A DNA stretch of 64,000 nt from Palaemon carinicauda (Eukaryota; Arthropoda; Malacostraca; Decapoda; Palaemonidae), in the NCBI RefSeq assembly GCF_036898095.1, contig NC_090739.1:117502997-117566996 (forward strand), written 5' to 3'. Shown piece after piece: positions 34,651-45,937 of the stretch. The first letter of the stretch is position 1; each line of letters opens with the position of its first letter. Under the pieces are notes generated by a model. It made no database searches and was not told the DNA's origin. It saw only the letters and a list, made by a program, of their open reading frames with translations. Made by a program: the position numbers and the translations under genes.

Positions 34651-35930
34651 GAAAATACGAATTATCTCCAAATTTATTTGTTCCAGTGCAAATACTAATT
34701 CTGGCCTTTACATAGGGGACTTACTGTTAGGTGGGGTGGAAGTTTCTATTCCAATTAGCTGGAAAACCAATACCGGGATTCCTAAACTTGGACCTTGTAG
34801 TTAGTGGAGTTCAGGTTTCTTACACCTCATGCACCAGTGGTGTGACTATACCAGTAAGTTCACAACGCATGCAGTAAAGAACACAGAGCAGAAAGTCTGT
34901 GTTGCAACGCTGAGACATGTATATGTTAATAAGTTTACCTGGCTCCAACCAAGAAGCATAAGTATCCTAATGGCTTTGCTTAGTTCACACCCTGTGGTCT
35001 ATATACATAATACAGGATTTGCCTGGTTACTACGCACCCCCCCTCTTAGAAAAGCTGCCAGTGAAGTAGGAATTGCCTGCAAATAAAGCTATTCCAGCTG
35101 ACAAGGTCTCCAATGCAGTGTCCCAGTAAAGGAGAAGTTGACAGTGAAAGGAGAGGAGCAGTCAATCTTCATTTCCATCCCGGTCTAAAACGTAACATCC
35201 ATCCTCGATCAGATGTTAAGAGTGCTGTGAAAAAGATGAGACAGCTATACCACCTGTTATATAGCTACTACAGGTCCTAATGAAAAGGTTCCCAGGGACC
35301 AGTGGGCAAATTCTTGCAGGTAAAGGGCAGAAAACATCATCTGATGTTTCCATATGCCTGGCTGGAGTACTTGCACCACAGAGATTCTTATAGCATAACA
35401 GGGTTGTAACTACTCTCCTAACATCAGGAGTTTTTACCCAGAACAGGAAGTAAGGATGGGAAATAGGTACAGTCAATGACTTCCCTCAGCCAAGAGAAGA
35501 TCATATTTAGCCCCCACTTCCTTCATGAGGAGAGCCGAGCTCCAGGTGAAGACAAGTTTTTTTTTTATGTAGGTTTTAAGGTAGCGGTAAGTACCCATTA
35601 CCAAGCCCAGAAGTAGCTGATCAAGATCATCGTTGCATCTCTATGACTTGAGATCTGAGAAGAAGGAATCAAGGTATCAAGAAGAGATAGATTCTGAGGA
35701 ATGGCACCTGCCCCTGCGTTTAGTATGAGCAATGTGAAAGTAGAGCCCAAAAAGCTCGCTAACTCACTTGTAAGAGGCTAAGGAGAAAAAAGAAACATAT
35801 TAAAGTATGACTTGCATTTGTATAAGTACTACTCTGCATTTAAATCCCTTGTTGGTACACTGGTTGGGGGACTGGTGTGCCAAAAAAGTATCAGCTTTGA
35901 CTACGCACACGAACAGACCTGGAAAATTCC
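34651..35930 (-). pseudogene. YR-C recombinase remnant and terminal sequence
   Basis: The minus-strand recombinase C-terminus at 35290-35440 reads PDVRRVVTTLLCYKNL, then after a one-base frameshift GIWKHQMMFSALY and LGPVVA. The His of HxxR is Pro (codon at 35426-35428), Arg is kept, and the Tyr codon is at 35320-35322. Further right (to about 35.8 kb) decayed upstream recombinase sequence continues until the terminal repeat of YR-D. Segment 34650-34800 carries sequence inverted relative to 28.63-28.70 kb, consistent with a complementary 3' region. Confidence 0.65.
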
Positions 35931-36757
35931 TCATTTTCAATATTAAACTTACCCGATAATCATGTAGCTGTCAACTTATTAAAATTAATTTTTATATTTG
36001 TTTATATTCGACCTTCCTAATAGTAGGCGGTCTTTTCTTGGTACCGAAGTTAATTAACATTGAGCCCGTCATTTCGGTTTTACCTGTTAACATATTATGC
36101 TATTTTAATGTCTTTGAAAGAATTTCTTTGATAGTCTCGTACTGTTTTCAAAGTTGAACTAACGTTTTGTTTTGTCTCTGCAGTTGTTGACGTTCAGAAC
36201 GTTCAACTTGCGCTCTATCGTTACGATAGAGAAAGAATTTTCACGGTTTCACGTTGCAGTAAGAGTAACCGTGTCTAGCGTTTTGTTCATTCTTTCTTAA
36301 CTTAATGGTTTTAATCCTAATAAAGGAACTTTTCATTTTGGGAAATATTTCAGTTTTTTCCTTTAACAATAATATGTTTTAACGATATATATGATTGGGC
36401 TCTTCTCTCAGGTTCTAAGTCAAGAGAGAGAGAGAGAGATAGAGACGGAGGGAGAAAGAGGAGGATAAACGTTTCTTTCAAGCGAGTAACGTTGTTATCG
36501 TTTTTGCTCTTCTCCCTAGTCTCTTTAGGGGAAGAAGGTAAACGTTTCTAGAGTGATCTAGTGTTTAGTCTCTTTCCAGCCACTGAATTATTTATCTTTC
36601 ATTAGATTTTTCTGTTACATTGTAATTCTGTTTTCGCAATTACTAACTTTTGAGAAAGGATAGAATTGCGTGTTTCAGGTACAAACCACTTAAAGTTTCG
36701 AGTTCAGTGAAATAAGTGCAAACAGAAAATCAAAGTGATAAGTGATTAGCGCAAAGT

Positions 36758-38051
36758 GTGTCAGTGTTGTGCGTGAGGGTACTTCTGTGCGCGCCAGTCG
36801 TCCTCCCAGTCCTGGACCTCTTGCAAGCTCCCAAGCCCAGGGGAGAAGCAATGTCGAAGGGCAAAAGGGTTCAGCAGGCCTTGATCGGCGCACAGAAGTA
36901 TCCTCGGTGGTTGCGGGCGTGTCTTACCGAGACCGTCACTCCCACCCGCAGACGATTGAGCCCTTATTTTGCTCGTCTGCAGAAGAAATTTAGGGGAGAA
37001 AACGCTGGTCTCAGGTCTCAAGACCTCTTAAACGTAAAGTCCAGACCTATGCCAGACGTACGAAGTTAGAGTTCAACAACCCGGATGCAGTCATTGGGTT
37101 AGCTCTGACTCTCCTCAGTCATCAGTTGAATGCACTCCGCCTAAGAGGAGTAAGGTTCTGCCGCAACAGATCTCTGCTGTTAAGGCTTTACCTCAGCAGA
37201 CCTTAGTGTCTGCCGACCCCAAGTTGACTCTACTGCAGTCCATGCAGTCACAACTTTCGGTCTTGATGCGTGAGTGTCGGGCTGAGAAGGTTGCGCCTCC
37301 GCCTGCGCTCGCTCCGCCTGCGCTCCCTCCGCCTGCGCTCGCTCCGCCTGCGCTCGCTCCGCCTGACCGCAGTACCGCCTGCCAGGCGTACGATGTTGAG
37401 CCACGTTATGAGTTTACTGATCCCAGTGGTGTGCAGCTCCCTCCGCCTTCCTTAAGGCAACCTCAGCAATGGGAACAGGAGGCTTATACCTCTCTTCCTC
37501 CGCTTCCACTTGCTGTTCCACCAGTGAGGCAACACTCGCTTGAGGTACAACAACCTCTCCCATCCATGAGTCAGTCTCCTCAGCTCTCGCTGCAGCGAGC
37601 TCAACCCTCCTCAAGGCAAGCACCTCAACACCTTAGCCTTGCGCCTCAGGAGCCTCAACTTGCGAGACTTTTACTGCGTTCTGCGCAGCCACTACCTTTT
37701 CGCTCTCAGCTCACACCGCAGGAACCTCAACTCGTTCCTCAGGAACTTGCTACTGCGCATCCGCCAACCACTCAGCAAGCGCAACCCTTGAGTTCAGCCA
37801 CTCATGCCAGGAGTCAGCCTCCTCCACCCATGCGCCTACCTTCTGCTACTTCCTTTGATCAGCCTTTGCAGACTGAGCTTCAGGTGTTCCCTCAACAGAG
37901 TCTTGAAGAGGAAACCACAACTATTGTTGTTCCAGCTCGTTCTGACTCTGCTGTTCAGCATACCTTACCTCCTTTTTCAAACATTATGATAATGGAGGTT
38001 ATTTGTATTACTTATAAAAATATATTTGTATTCCTTGCAATATATTTTTAA
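36758..38051 (+). pseudogene. YR-D gag-like region
   Basis: Open frames cover 36758-37069 (GEAMSKGKRVQQALIGAQKY, then RRRLSPYFARLQKKF) and, in a different frame, 37206-38051. The second is extremely Pro/Gln-rich, with PALAPP repeats at 37303-37373 and many QPL/QPQ segments. The start shares the CTGGACCTCTT block with YR-A. DIRS gag proteins are variable and there is no recognisable domain, so the call rests on position and shared sequence. After about 37985 the frame enters AT-rich sequence that looks foreign. Confidence 0.5.
37303..37373 (+). repeat. 15-bp Pro/Ala-coding tandem repeat
   Basis: Four to five copies of CCTGCGCTCGCTCCG encode PALAP units, in frame within the gag-like region. 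Confidence 0.85.
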
Positions 38052-38190
38052 CAATATCGCAAAATATGGCAAAAATATGAATCATGAGTTATGAATGTAA
38101 GGTAAATATTATGTTGATATTAAAACCCCATGCAAGCATGCATAAAGCACTCTAGCACTGGTCATGGAATTTCTGAGAAATGTTAAACGC

Positions 38191-38535
38191 CATGCACACG
38201 CTCTGCTTACATTACAGCATGCTCTACATACAGCATGCTCTGCTTACAGCATGCTCTGCATACAACATGCCCTGCATACAGCATGCTCTGCATTCAGCAT
38301 GCTCTACATACAGCATGCTCTGCATACAGCATGCTCTGCATACAGCATGCTCTGCATACAACATGCTCTGCATACAGCATGCTCTGCATTCAGCATGCTC
38401 TGCATACAACATGCTCTGCATACAGCATGCTCTGCATTCAGCATGCTCTGCATACAACATGCTCTACATACAGCATGCTCTGCATACAGCATACTCTGCA
38501 TACAACATGCTCTGCATACCTTACCGCATGCTTCT
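38191..38535. repeat. 16-bp tandem array (GCATGCTCTGCATACA)
   Basis: About 19-20 near-identical 16-bp units, each with the GCATGC palindrome. Since 16 is not a multiple of three, every plus frame reads the same 16-residue repeat and stays open, which explains the overlapping open frames here. It lies between gag and pol of YR-D. Confidence 0.95.
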
Positions 38536-39094
38536 CAGTCACACATCTTTGGTTGTTGCCAACTCACTAGACTGTCAAGCAGTTTCATAACGTTGCCTTC
38601 TAGTCTGCTGCTTTTACACCAGTGAAACCCTCACTGAGAGAACTTAGCTTTTCTAGGATATGGTCCCTGTAGATGAGAAAGTTCTTTTCTCCCTCCTTCT
38701 GATATTCCCTTGAGGACTCTGTCATTTGGAGGGAGCCTTTAGCTGCGTAGCCTCCTATGGACTTTTATTTAAGCATAACATGCTTCCAGGGAAGGTAATG
38801 GTTCCACTTCAGTCGCTAATCCCGTCTGTTACCACACCTGCTCCCATAGACCTTGAGCTGTGTTGCAAGACATGCAGTCCAAGCTTAGTCCTTGTTAGAG
38901 GATTTTTTGTTTACGGAGTCAATGTGTCACGGGGAAGACGTTCAACAACCAGCAGAAGTGACTTGTTGTGACGCAGTGCGGCAACCTCAGCAACCCGATA
39001 AGGAGTTGTCTGTACGACCCAGACAGTCTAGACAGATTCGGGTTGTCACTGTACTTCCTCGCTTGCCCATGGTTGACAGTTCACAGACTGTGCA

Positions 39095-40240
39095 GCAGTA
39101 CCATGATCTTGTGTCCGGCTCCGTCAGACGACTGGCTTTTAAGAGCTCCCACAAGTCGTCGCTGTCTGGAGATTTTCAAATGGACTATGGATCTGACCAA
39201 GGAACTGGGCCTCCTGGTCAATTTTGAGGAGTCTCAGCTCGTTCCATCCCAGACCATTGTCTCCTTGGGTATGGATCTTCAGAGTCGAGCTTTTCGGGCT
39301 TTTCCGTCGGCCCCAAGGATCTTCCAAGCCCTAGAATGCATCCAGAGCATGCTGAGAAGGAACCGATGCTCAGTCAGGTAGTGGATGAGTCTAACAGGGA
39401 CACTTTCATCGCTGGCCCTGTTCATCGTGTTAGGGAGACTCCACCTCCCCCCCTTCAGTATCATCTAGCTGCTCACTGGATAAAGGACATGACGCTAGAG
39501 ACGGTCTCAGTTCCTGTTTCCGAAGAGAGGAGGTCTTTTCTCACGTGGTGTAAGAACAGCTTTCTTCTCAAGGAAGTCTACCTTTGGCTGTTCAGAAACA
39601 CGACCGCCGTCTCCTCTCGGACGCATCAGACACGGGCTGGGGTGCGACTTTGGACGGACAAGAATGCTCGGGAACATGGAATCAGGAGCAAAGGACACTT
39701 CACATCAATTGCAAGGAGTTGTTGGCGGTTATTCTGGCCTTGATAAACTTCAAGTCCCTCCAGCTTAACAAAGTGGTGGAGGTGGACTCTGACAACACCA
39801 CAGCCCTGGCTTACATCTTCAAGCAGGGAGGGACTCTTTCGTGGAAGTTGTTCTAGATCGCAAGGGACCTACTCATCTGGTCTAAAGATCGAAAGCTAAC
39901 TGGTAACGAGGTTCATTCAGGGCGGTATGAATGTCATGGCAGATCACCTCAGACGGAAGGGTCAGGTCATCCCCACAGAGTGGACCCTTCTCAAGAATGT
40001 TTGCAGCAGACTTTGGGCCCTGTGGGGTCAGCCAACCATAGATCTGTTCGCTACCTCGATAACCTAGAGACTCCTGTTGTATTGTTCTCCGATTCCAGAC
40101 CCAGCAGCAGTTCACGTGGATGCTTTTCTGCTGGATTGGTTCCATCTCGACCTGTATGCATTCCCGCCGTTCAAGATTGTCAACAGGGTACTTCAGAAGT
40201 TCTCCTCTCACAAAGGGACACGGCTGACGTTGGTTGGCTC
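39095..40240 (+). pseudogene. YR-D RT fragment, RNase H and methylase-like region
   Basis: RT begins only at motif C (PSDDWLLRAP at about 39115, where other copies have YLDDW), followed by KELGLLVNFEESQL and VSLGMDLQSRAF. RNase H has LLSDASDTGWGATLDGQE (about 39610), HINCKELLAVILAL (about 39705), VEVDSDNTTAL (about 39780) and MADHLRRKGQ (about 39935). Next come TEWTLLKNV and TIDLFAT, then CSPIPDPAAVHVDAFLLDW and YAFPPFKIVNRVLQKF (40077-40200), the methylase-like block. Several frame changes occur, and all of RT upstream of motif C is missing. Confidence 0.8.
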
Positions 40241-41448
40241 CGCTCTGGCCCGCGAGAGAATGGTTCTTAGAGGTACTGCAATGGCTGGTCGACATTCCCA
40301 GGACTCTTCCTCTAGGAGTGAACCTTCTAAGTCTACCTCACGTAAAGAAGGTACACCCAATCCTCCACGCTCTTCGTCTGACTGCCTTCAGACTTTCGAA
40401 AGACTCTCAAGAGCTAGGGGCTTTTCGAAGGAGGCAGCCAGAGCGATTGCCAAAGCAAGGAGAACATCCACTCTCAGAATCTATCAGTCTCGAGGGGAAG
40501 TCTTCCGTAGCTGGTACAAGACCAATGCAGTTTCCTCAACCAGTACCACTGTAACCCAGATTGCTGACTTCCTGTTATATCTAAGGAAAGTAAGATCCCT
40601 TTCAGCTCCTACGATCAAGGGTTACAGAAGTATGTTGGCAGCGGTTTTCCGCCACAGAGGCTTGGATCTTTCCACCAACAAAGATCTACAGGACCTCCCT
40701 AGGTCTTTTGAGACCTCAAAGGAACGTCGGCTGTCCACTCCAGGCTGGAATCTAGACGTGGTCCTAAGGTTCCTTATGTCATCAAGATTTGAACCTCTCC
40801 AATCAGCCTCTTTTTAGGACCTCACATTAAAAACTCTTTTCCTCGTGTGCTTGACAACAGCTAAAAGAGTAAGTGAGATCCACGCCTTCAGCAGGATCAT
40901 TGTTTTCACATCTGAAACGGCTACATGTTCCTTGCAGCTCGGTTTTTGCTAAACGAGCTTCCTTCACGTCCTTGGCCTAAGTCGTTCGAGATCCCAAGCC
41001 TGTCCAACTTGGTGGGGAATGAACTGAAGAGAGTACTTTGCCCAGTTAGAGCTCTTAGGTACTATCTAAAAAGGTCTTAACCTTTACAAGGACAATCAGA
41101 AGCCTTATAGTGTGCTATCAAGAAACCTTCTTTTCCAAGTTCTAAGAACTCAGTTTCTTACTATTCAGGCTTCTGATTAGAGAAACACATTCTCATCTGA
41201 AGGAAGAAGACCTTGCTTTGCTGAAGGTAAGGACACATGAAGTGGGAGCTGTGGCTACTTCAGTGGCCTTCAAACAGAGCCATTCTCTGCAGAGTGTTAT
41301 GGATGCAACCTATTGGAGAAGCAAGTCAGTGTTCGCATCATTCTATCTCAAAGATGTCCAGTCTCTTTACGAGTACTGCTACACCCTGGGACCATTCGTA
41401 GCAACGAATGCAGTAGTAGGCGAGGGCTCAGCCACTACATTCCCATAA
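40235..41448 (+). pseudogene. YR-D tyrosine recombinase, HxxR changed to HxxG
   Basis: The core-binding domain lies at about 40395-40700 (TLRIYQSRGEVFRSWY, ADFLLYLRKVRSLSAPTIKG). The first catalytic Arg is in TTAKRVSEIHAFS at about 40856-40890, after a TAG at 40815-40817. The C-terminus is in frame 41218-41448: HEVGAVATSVAF, with His at 41236-41238 and Gly (GGA, 41245-41247) where Arg is required. It continues with YWRSKSVFASFY, the catalytic Tyr at 41344-41346, then LGPFVA. This copy keeps the nucleophile but lacks the second Arg. Frame changes between 40.9 and 41.2 kb confirm inactivity. Confidence 0.82.
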
Positions 41449-41834
41449 TCCCATAACCTTTTAACCTTTCTCTTGAATACTTTTTATGGGTTGTACGGTC
41501 GGCTAAGAAGCCTTCCACATCCTTGTTGATTTGGCGGGTGGTCAATTCTTTCTTGAGAAGCGCCGAGGTTAAAGGTTGTGATGAGGTCCTTTAGTATGGG
41601 TTGCAGCCCTGTATACTTTAGCACCTTTGAGTTGATTCAGCCTTCCAAGAGGAACGCTGCGCTCAGTAAGGAAGACGATCTTATTAAAGGCAGAGTAACG
41701 GTTCAAGTCGACTTCCTTACCAGGTACTTATTATTTCATTGTTATTGTGGATAACTGATTATATGAAATACGGGATACTTAGCTATCCTTTAGTCTTGTA
41801 CACTGGTTTTTCACCCACCCCCCTGGGTGTGAAT

Positions 41835-42160
41835 CAGCTACATGATTATCGGGTAAGTTTAATATTGAAAAATGTTATTTTCATTAGTAAAATAAATTTT
41901 TGAATATACTTACCCGATAATCATGATTTAATTGACCCACCATTCCTCCCCATAGAGAACCAGTGGACCGAGGAAAAAGTGAGGTGGCGTCAACAACAAG
42001 TACTGTAGTACCTGGCCACAGGTGGCGCTTGTGAGTACACCCCCTTCTAGTATAGTGATAGCTGGCGTATCCCTCCCGTAGAATTCTGTCGGGCAACGGA
42101 GTTGACAGCTACATGATTATCGGGTAAGTATATTCAAAAATTTATTTTACTAATGAAAAT
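41835..42160. repeat. YR-D right terminal repeat and 49-bp perfect hairpin
   Basis: The terminal repeat at 41835-41874 is complementary to the left end. Directly after it, 41877-41925 and 42112-42160 are perfect inverted repeats of 49 bp, containing TACTTACCCGATAATCATG and its complement, around a 186-bp spacer. YR-A has the same architecture, so it is a conserved structural part of the element. Confidence 0.92.
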
Positions 42161-43085
42161 AAAAATTTTCTAAGCGTTGCTTATATTTTGAGAAGATAAG
42201 TATAATATTGCACTGGACCAATGGTCCAGCAACGACGTTGTTTGTCGACTGACCAACGAGAGGGGTTCCACTGCAGCAAACTCGAGCAAAGAGAAGATTG
42301 GGCTCTAGGTGTCCAGTCACTCCACCAAGATACCAGGGATAAGTTTCATCATCCTCACGTCAACTGGAAGGGGAGAAGGGCTCAATCCTTCAAGAACATA
42401 AAAGCTCCACAGACGGGAGAGGGTTGGCAGCAAGATTCTGTACGATATACTTGCTTTTAGATTACCTCTTCAGCAAGTTCTGACTAGGAGAGCTCTAAAA
42501 GTTTTGAATCTTACGGGCCACCAAAGTGCCACTCGATAGAGGTCTTCCCTCCCTTCTCAAGGTTCTTTGATGCCTAACCAAAGTTGTTTATCTTCATGAT
42601 CCAGGCAAAGGTATTGACAAAGGTGGACTCTGTCTCCAGGTTCTCTGCCTCTGCAGATGTAGTACCTTTGTAGTTGGTTATAGGATCTGTGGTTTTCCTC
42701 AACTCCTCTTCCCATTGAGGAGAGAGAAAATCATGGCATTGCTATTGCTTACTTCTTGTTTCTTAGTGTGAAGTAGCTTCCTTTCGGTGATCTATTCCCT
42801 GTACAGCTTAAGGGCTCACACTATTCTGTTGGAAGGAACTTTGGAGCAATACAACATCATGGTCTGTAGAATGCATACGCGAGAAGGTGAACATAGGAAC
42901 AGTGATGTAATGTTGATTTTACGAGAGTAGTGAGCTGCAGCGGAACAAAAACCCTCAGAAGGACGTGATGTGAATCAGATAATCATACTTCAATTTTCTG
43001 CCAGTTAATAAACCTTATATTTTTCCAACTGGTTATCTTGTGTCTATTTTGCATTTCTGATCATTATTATTACTTCAAATCACTC
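42161..43085. other. Unassigned, possibly another DIRS fragment
   Basis: Higher GC than the flanks up to about 42.7 kb. A plus-strand open stretch at 42221-42460 contains HPHVNWKGRRAQSFKNIK, faintly like the second RNase H segment of DIRS elements, and TKVDSVSRFSAS follows near 42620. Too weak to call. The remainder is AT-rich. Confidence 0.3.
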
Positions 43086-43104
43086 ACTTTTGTTACTTCC
43101 CCAC

Positions 43105-43290
43105 CAAAAAACCCCAGGTTTCCCACTGGGGTCCCCATAATCATCTCTATATGAGGGGTCCAAAAACTCAAACGGGTGGTACGCGTGAATAATCATGCAC
43201 AAAAATACATAAAACACAAGCTAGCGAGTAGGATACTACATGGTTCACGTATTTGGCTAGAAATTAAAGTATCATATATTTACTCTGTCT
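43105..43290 (+). repeat. Dispersed repeat pair, copy 1
   Basis: Collinear with 48262-48440: GGTTTCCCACTGGGGTCCCC against GGTTTTCCCACTGGTCTCCCC, then CATGGTTCACGTATTTGGC against TATGGTTCATGTGTCTA, then AGTATCATATATTTAC in both. Similarity continues weakly to about 43.4 kb (TGGCTGTTG). Class unknown. Confidence 0.7.
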
Positions 43291-43955
43291 GCCAACACAT
43301 CAGCCATTAAGTAACTTGAAAGGATATAAAAAATGGCTGTTGCATAAAACTCTATAAGACCTGTAGCATAAAACCTTCTGGAGTTTCATCCATTTCAAAA
43401 GGTCTGCAAGTAAATATGTCAAGATATTAAAAGTTCCTAACCCCACATGACAACAGCATCGAGACATTATACACCATTGATTTCTAAACCAGCAGAAAGA
43501 CCAGTTTTTCACATCTATTTTGCTTGATATGTAAGGGTAATATTCTTTTGATTCTTTAAATTGAGAACAAAATCTACCACTTCTTATAGGCAAATCCACT
43601 TTAGACAGAATATTCAACTATTATACAGTATATTGTTCCCTTATGTTGCGAATCTTTGTCAGTAGTGGCTTAGCTTAAGTTCTGATGAACCAAAGTACAT
43701 AATTCTTCAAATTACAAAACTTTGTATTGTACAGTATAGCTTTGATAACTGTTTAACGGGGATTTGTGTCGTGTGGCAGGCTACTTGCGATATAACTCCA
43801 TAATTCTATTTAATCTACAGAATTTATGTCAATTTGAAATACTGTAGGCTATATCCTTATAATTTTATTTCATCTAGCCTACAGCATTGTAAGTCACATT
43901 AGATGTGGTGGGGATGGCTTAGTCTGGCTAGGTAAAGGTACAGCATCCCAAGTTA

Positions 43956-45937
43956 CTATGAGATTCAGGGCCTCTGTAACACGGTTTTTTGGACTTTGCT
44001 CCTTATCAAAGCATCGGATGTAGCTGAAAGTTGACATATGTATATTTTACAACCACACACAAATTTTGTCAGCATTATCAATAACCTAAACACAATAGTT
44101 TTAATTTTTATAGAGTAAAAATGATCTAGTCGACGCCATGGCCAGTGATAACGAGCCAAGAGTCGAAAACATTCACTACGTAAGCAATGTAAACACCTTT
44201 TGACAAAATTTTGCCCCGCCCATCCACCAGACACCCATTCAACTTCTTCCATCGGCTCTGAAACCCATAACAGTCAAGAATGGCTAACAGGATTTGGAAT
44301 TGCCCCCGTGGTTGCAAAACTGCATTTGTCTTACGACTTGCAACTTTATACAGTCAAGAGAAAGCCCGTGGCCATATTTACTATAGCCTGAATAGGTAAT
44401 TATTCAGTTTCTAGTTTAAATCCAATGTTTATAGTCTGATTTGTATTTACCGTAACAGGATTATAATACTTGTAATGTCATTCAGGCTTTTGAACATTTC
44501 TATTAACTATTCACTATGCCACCAAAAGAGAGAGAAAGAGAGGGATTGTATGTAAACAGTCTTTATATAACTATTTTTGTTAAAATAAGATTTTTGTGCT
44601 AAAATCTCCATCAGACCAACCGTGTTAGCTATGTTTTGGGCATGACTGCATTTTATAAATAAATCCTGAATAGTTTTAGGAGTTTTATTTGTACATCTAA
44701 TGGGAATTTATAGAAGTGAAGTGAACATAATTCATTTATCCTTTAAAATAATTACTACATGTAGCAAAACAAATAGTAGTAAAGATGATAATGCAATGAA
44801 GGAATGATACCATACTTTATCTTTAGCTTCAACATCGGCAATAACATACCCAGTTGCCATAATTTGTCAGCTTAATGAAATAACCTATCATCTAAAGTTA
44901 AACTTAATTTCTGAGGAGGCCATGGCTTATTGCACAGTGAAAGAATATGACAAAGACTTTATGAATGGCGGAACGATACATAAATGTGGGTGGGGTATTT
45001 GTGCTAGCGTAGTAATACTACTGTACTGTAGCAGTAGTGCCGTAACAGTACTATACATGAATTAAACGTTTAGGCCAACTTTTGGGATCCTTGAGGATCA
45101 TTTACCACTTCTTACAACTACTCGAAAAATTAGTTTTTATAGCCAGAATTTAAATTTTCTGATCCAACAGTACCCATGATAGCCTTCAGTGTTATCCTGA
45201 ATTACAACGAGGCCAAAGTGGGTGGAGCCTCGTGAAGTCATCATTCTGACGATAATTACTGGTGAAGGTTTAAAGCCAAAATATGGTACCAGTTATTTAT
45301 TTATTTTTTTCTTTTTTACAGTAAATACGTAGGTACCTAGACAATAAATAAAAATTACTGGACATTGGATATAGCAGTTATCAAATCAAGCTGGTCTACT
45401 ACGTTTTAGAAAATTACCAACTAATCCATACACCTTGTCAATCTGATTGTGACCTATAAAGTAGACTGTAATTTCTTAGGAAACTTATTCTGGGAGTTAG
45501 ACTAATAATCGAAGTGTTTTTGTATTTATTAACATATTTTGTTCGTTTGTTCATTATGACAATTCTCAGTGGAGAGGTTTCAAAGTTCATAAAGGTGTAC
45601 TGCTTTGCTTTTATTTATACTTTTGTGTTATTGTTGGCAGAGGTATAGCCTTCGTTACGTATAACCAATCATCGATCGAGAAAGAGAGAAGAAATGCCGT
45701 CATAAGTTACGTAACGAGTGCGTTCGAAACCTTTTCTCTGAGTAAGTAGGACCGTCTTCAAAAATCGTCACTTTTACTTAATAAAGTACCAAATTTATTC
45801 AACCTACGTAATGTAGAATATAGTCAAAATTTATGTGTAGATATAATGTGCATTCTGAATAAGCGTTATATTTATGAAATTCATAGAAAAAAAGTTATTG
45901 CGAAAAAACCGCGCTACAGAGGCCCTGAATCTCATAG
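43956..45937. mobile_element. Pair of inverted repeats bounding about 2 kb
   Basis: 43956-43990 (ATGAGATTCAGGGCCTCTGT, then CGGTTTTTT) is matched in reverse complement at 45903-45937, with differences only at the TAACA/TAGCG positions. Similarity inside the ends is weak but may extend towards ACACA(C/T)AAATTTTG. The interior has no transposase-like frame. It could be a non-autonomous DNA transposon or two opposite insertions of one dispersed repeat. Confidence 0.5.

Larger units (their letters stand above)
35932..42160 (+). mobile_element. YR-D: DIRS-like element with both termini
   Basis: Inverted terminal repeats at 35932-35970 and 41835-41874 share TTCAATATTAAACTTACCCG and its complement nearly perfectly over about 39 bp. 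The 3' end carries an extra perfect hairpin (41877-41925 with 42112-42160). Inside are gag-like, partial RT, RNase H, methylase-like and recombinase regions. The RT before motif C is deleted and frames are broken, so it is a defective copy with well preserved ends. It abuts the broken end of YR-C. Confidence 0.88.

Noticed and set aside
38191..38535. CRISPR-like array
   Set aside because: Units are contiguous 16-mers without unique spacers, in a eukaryotic retroelement.
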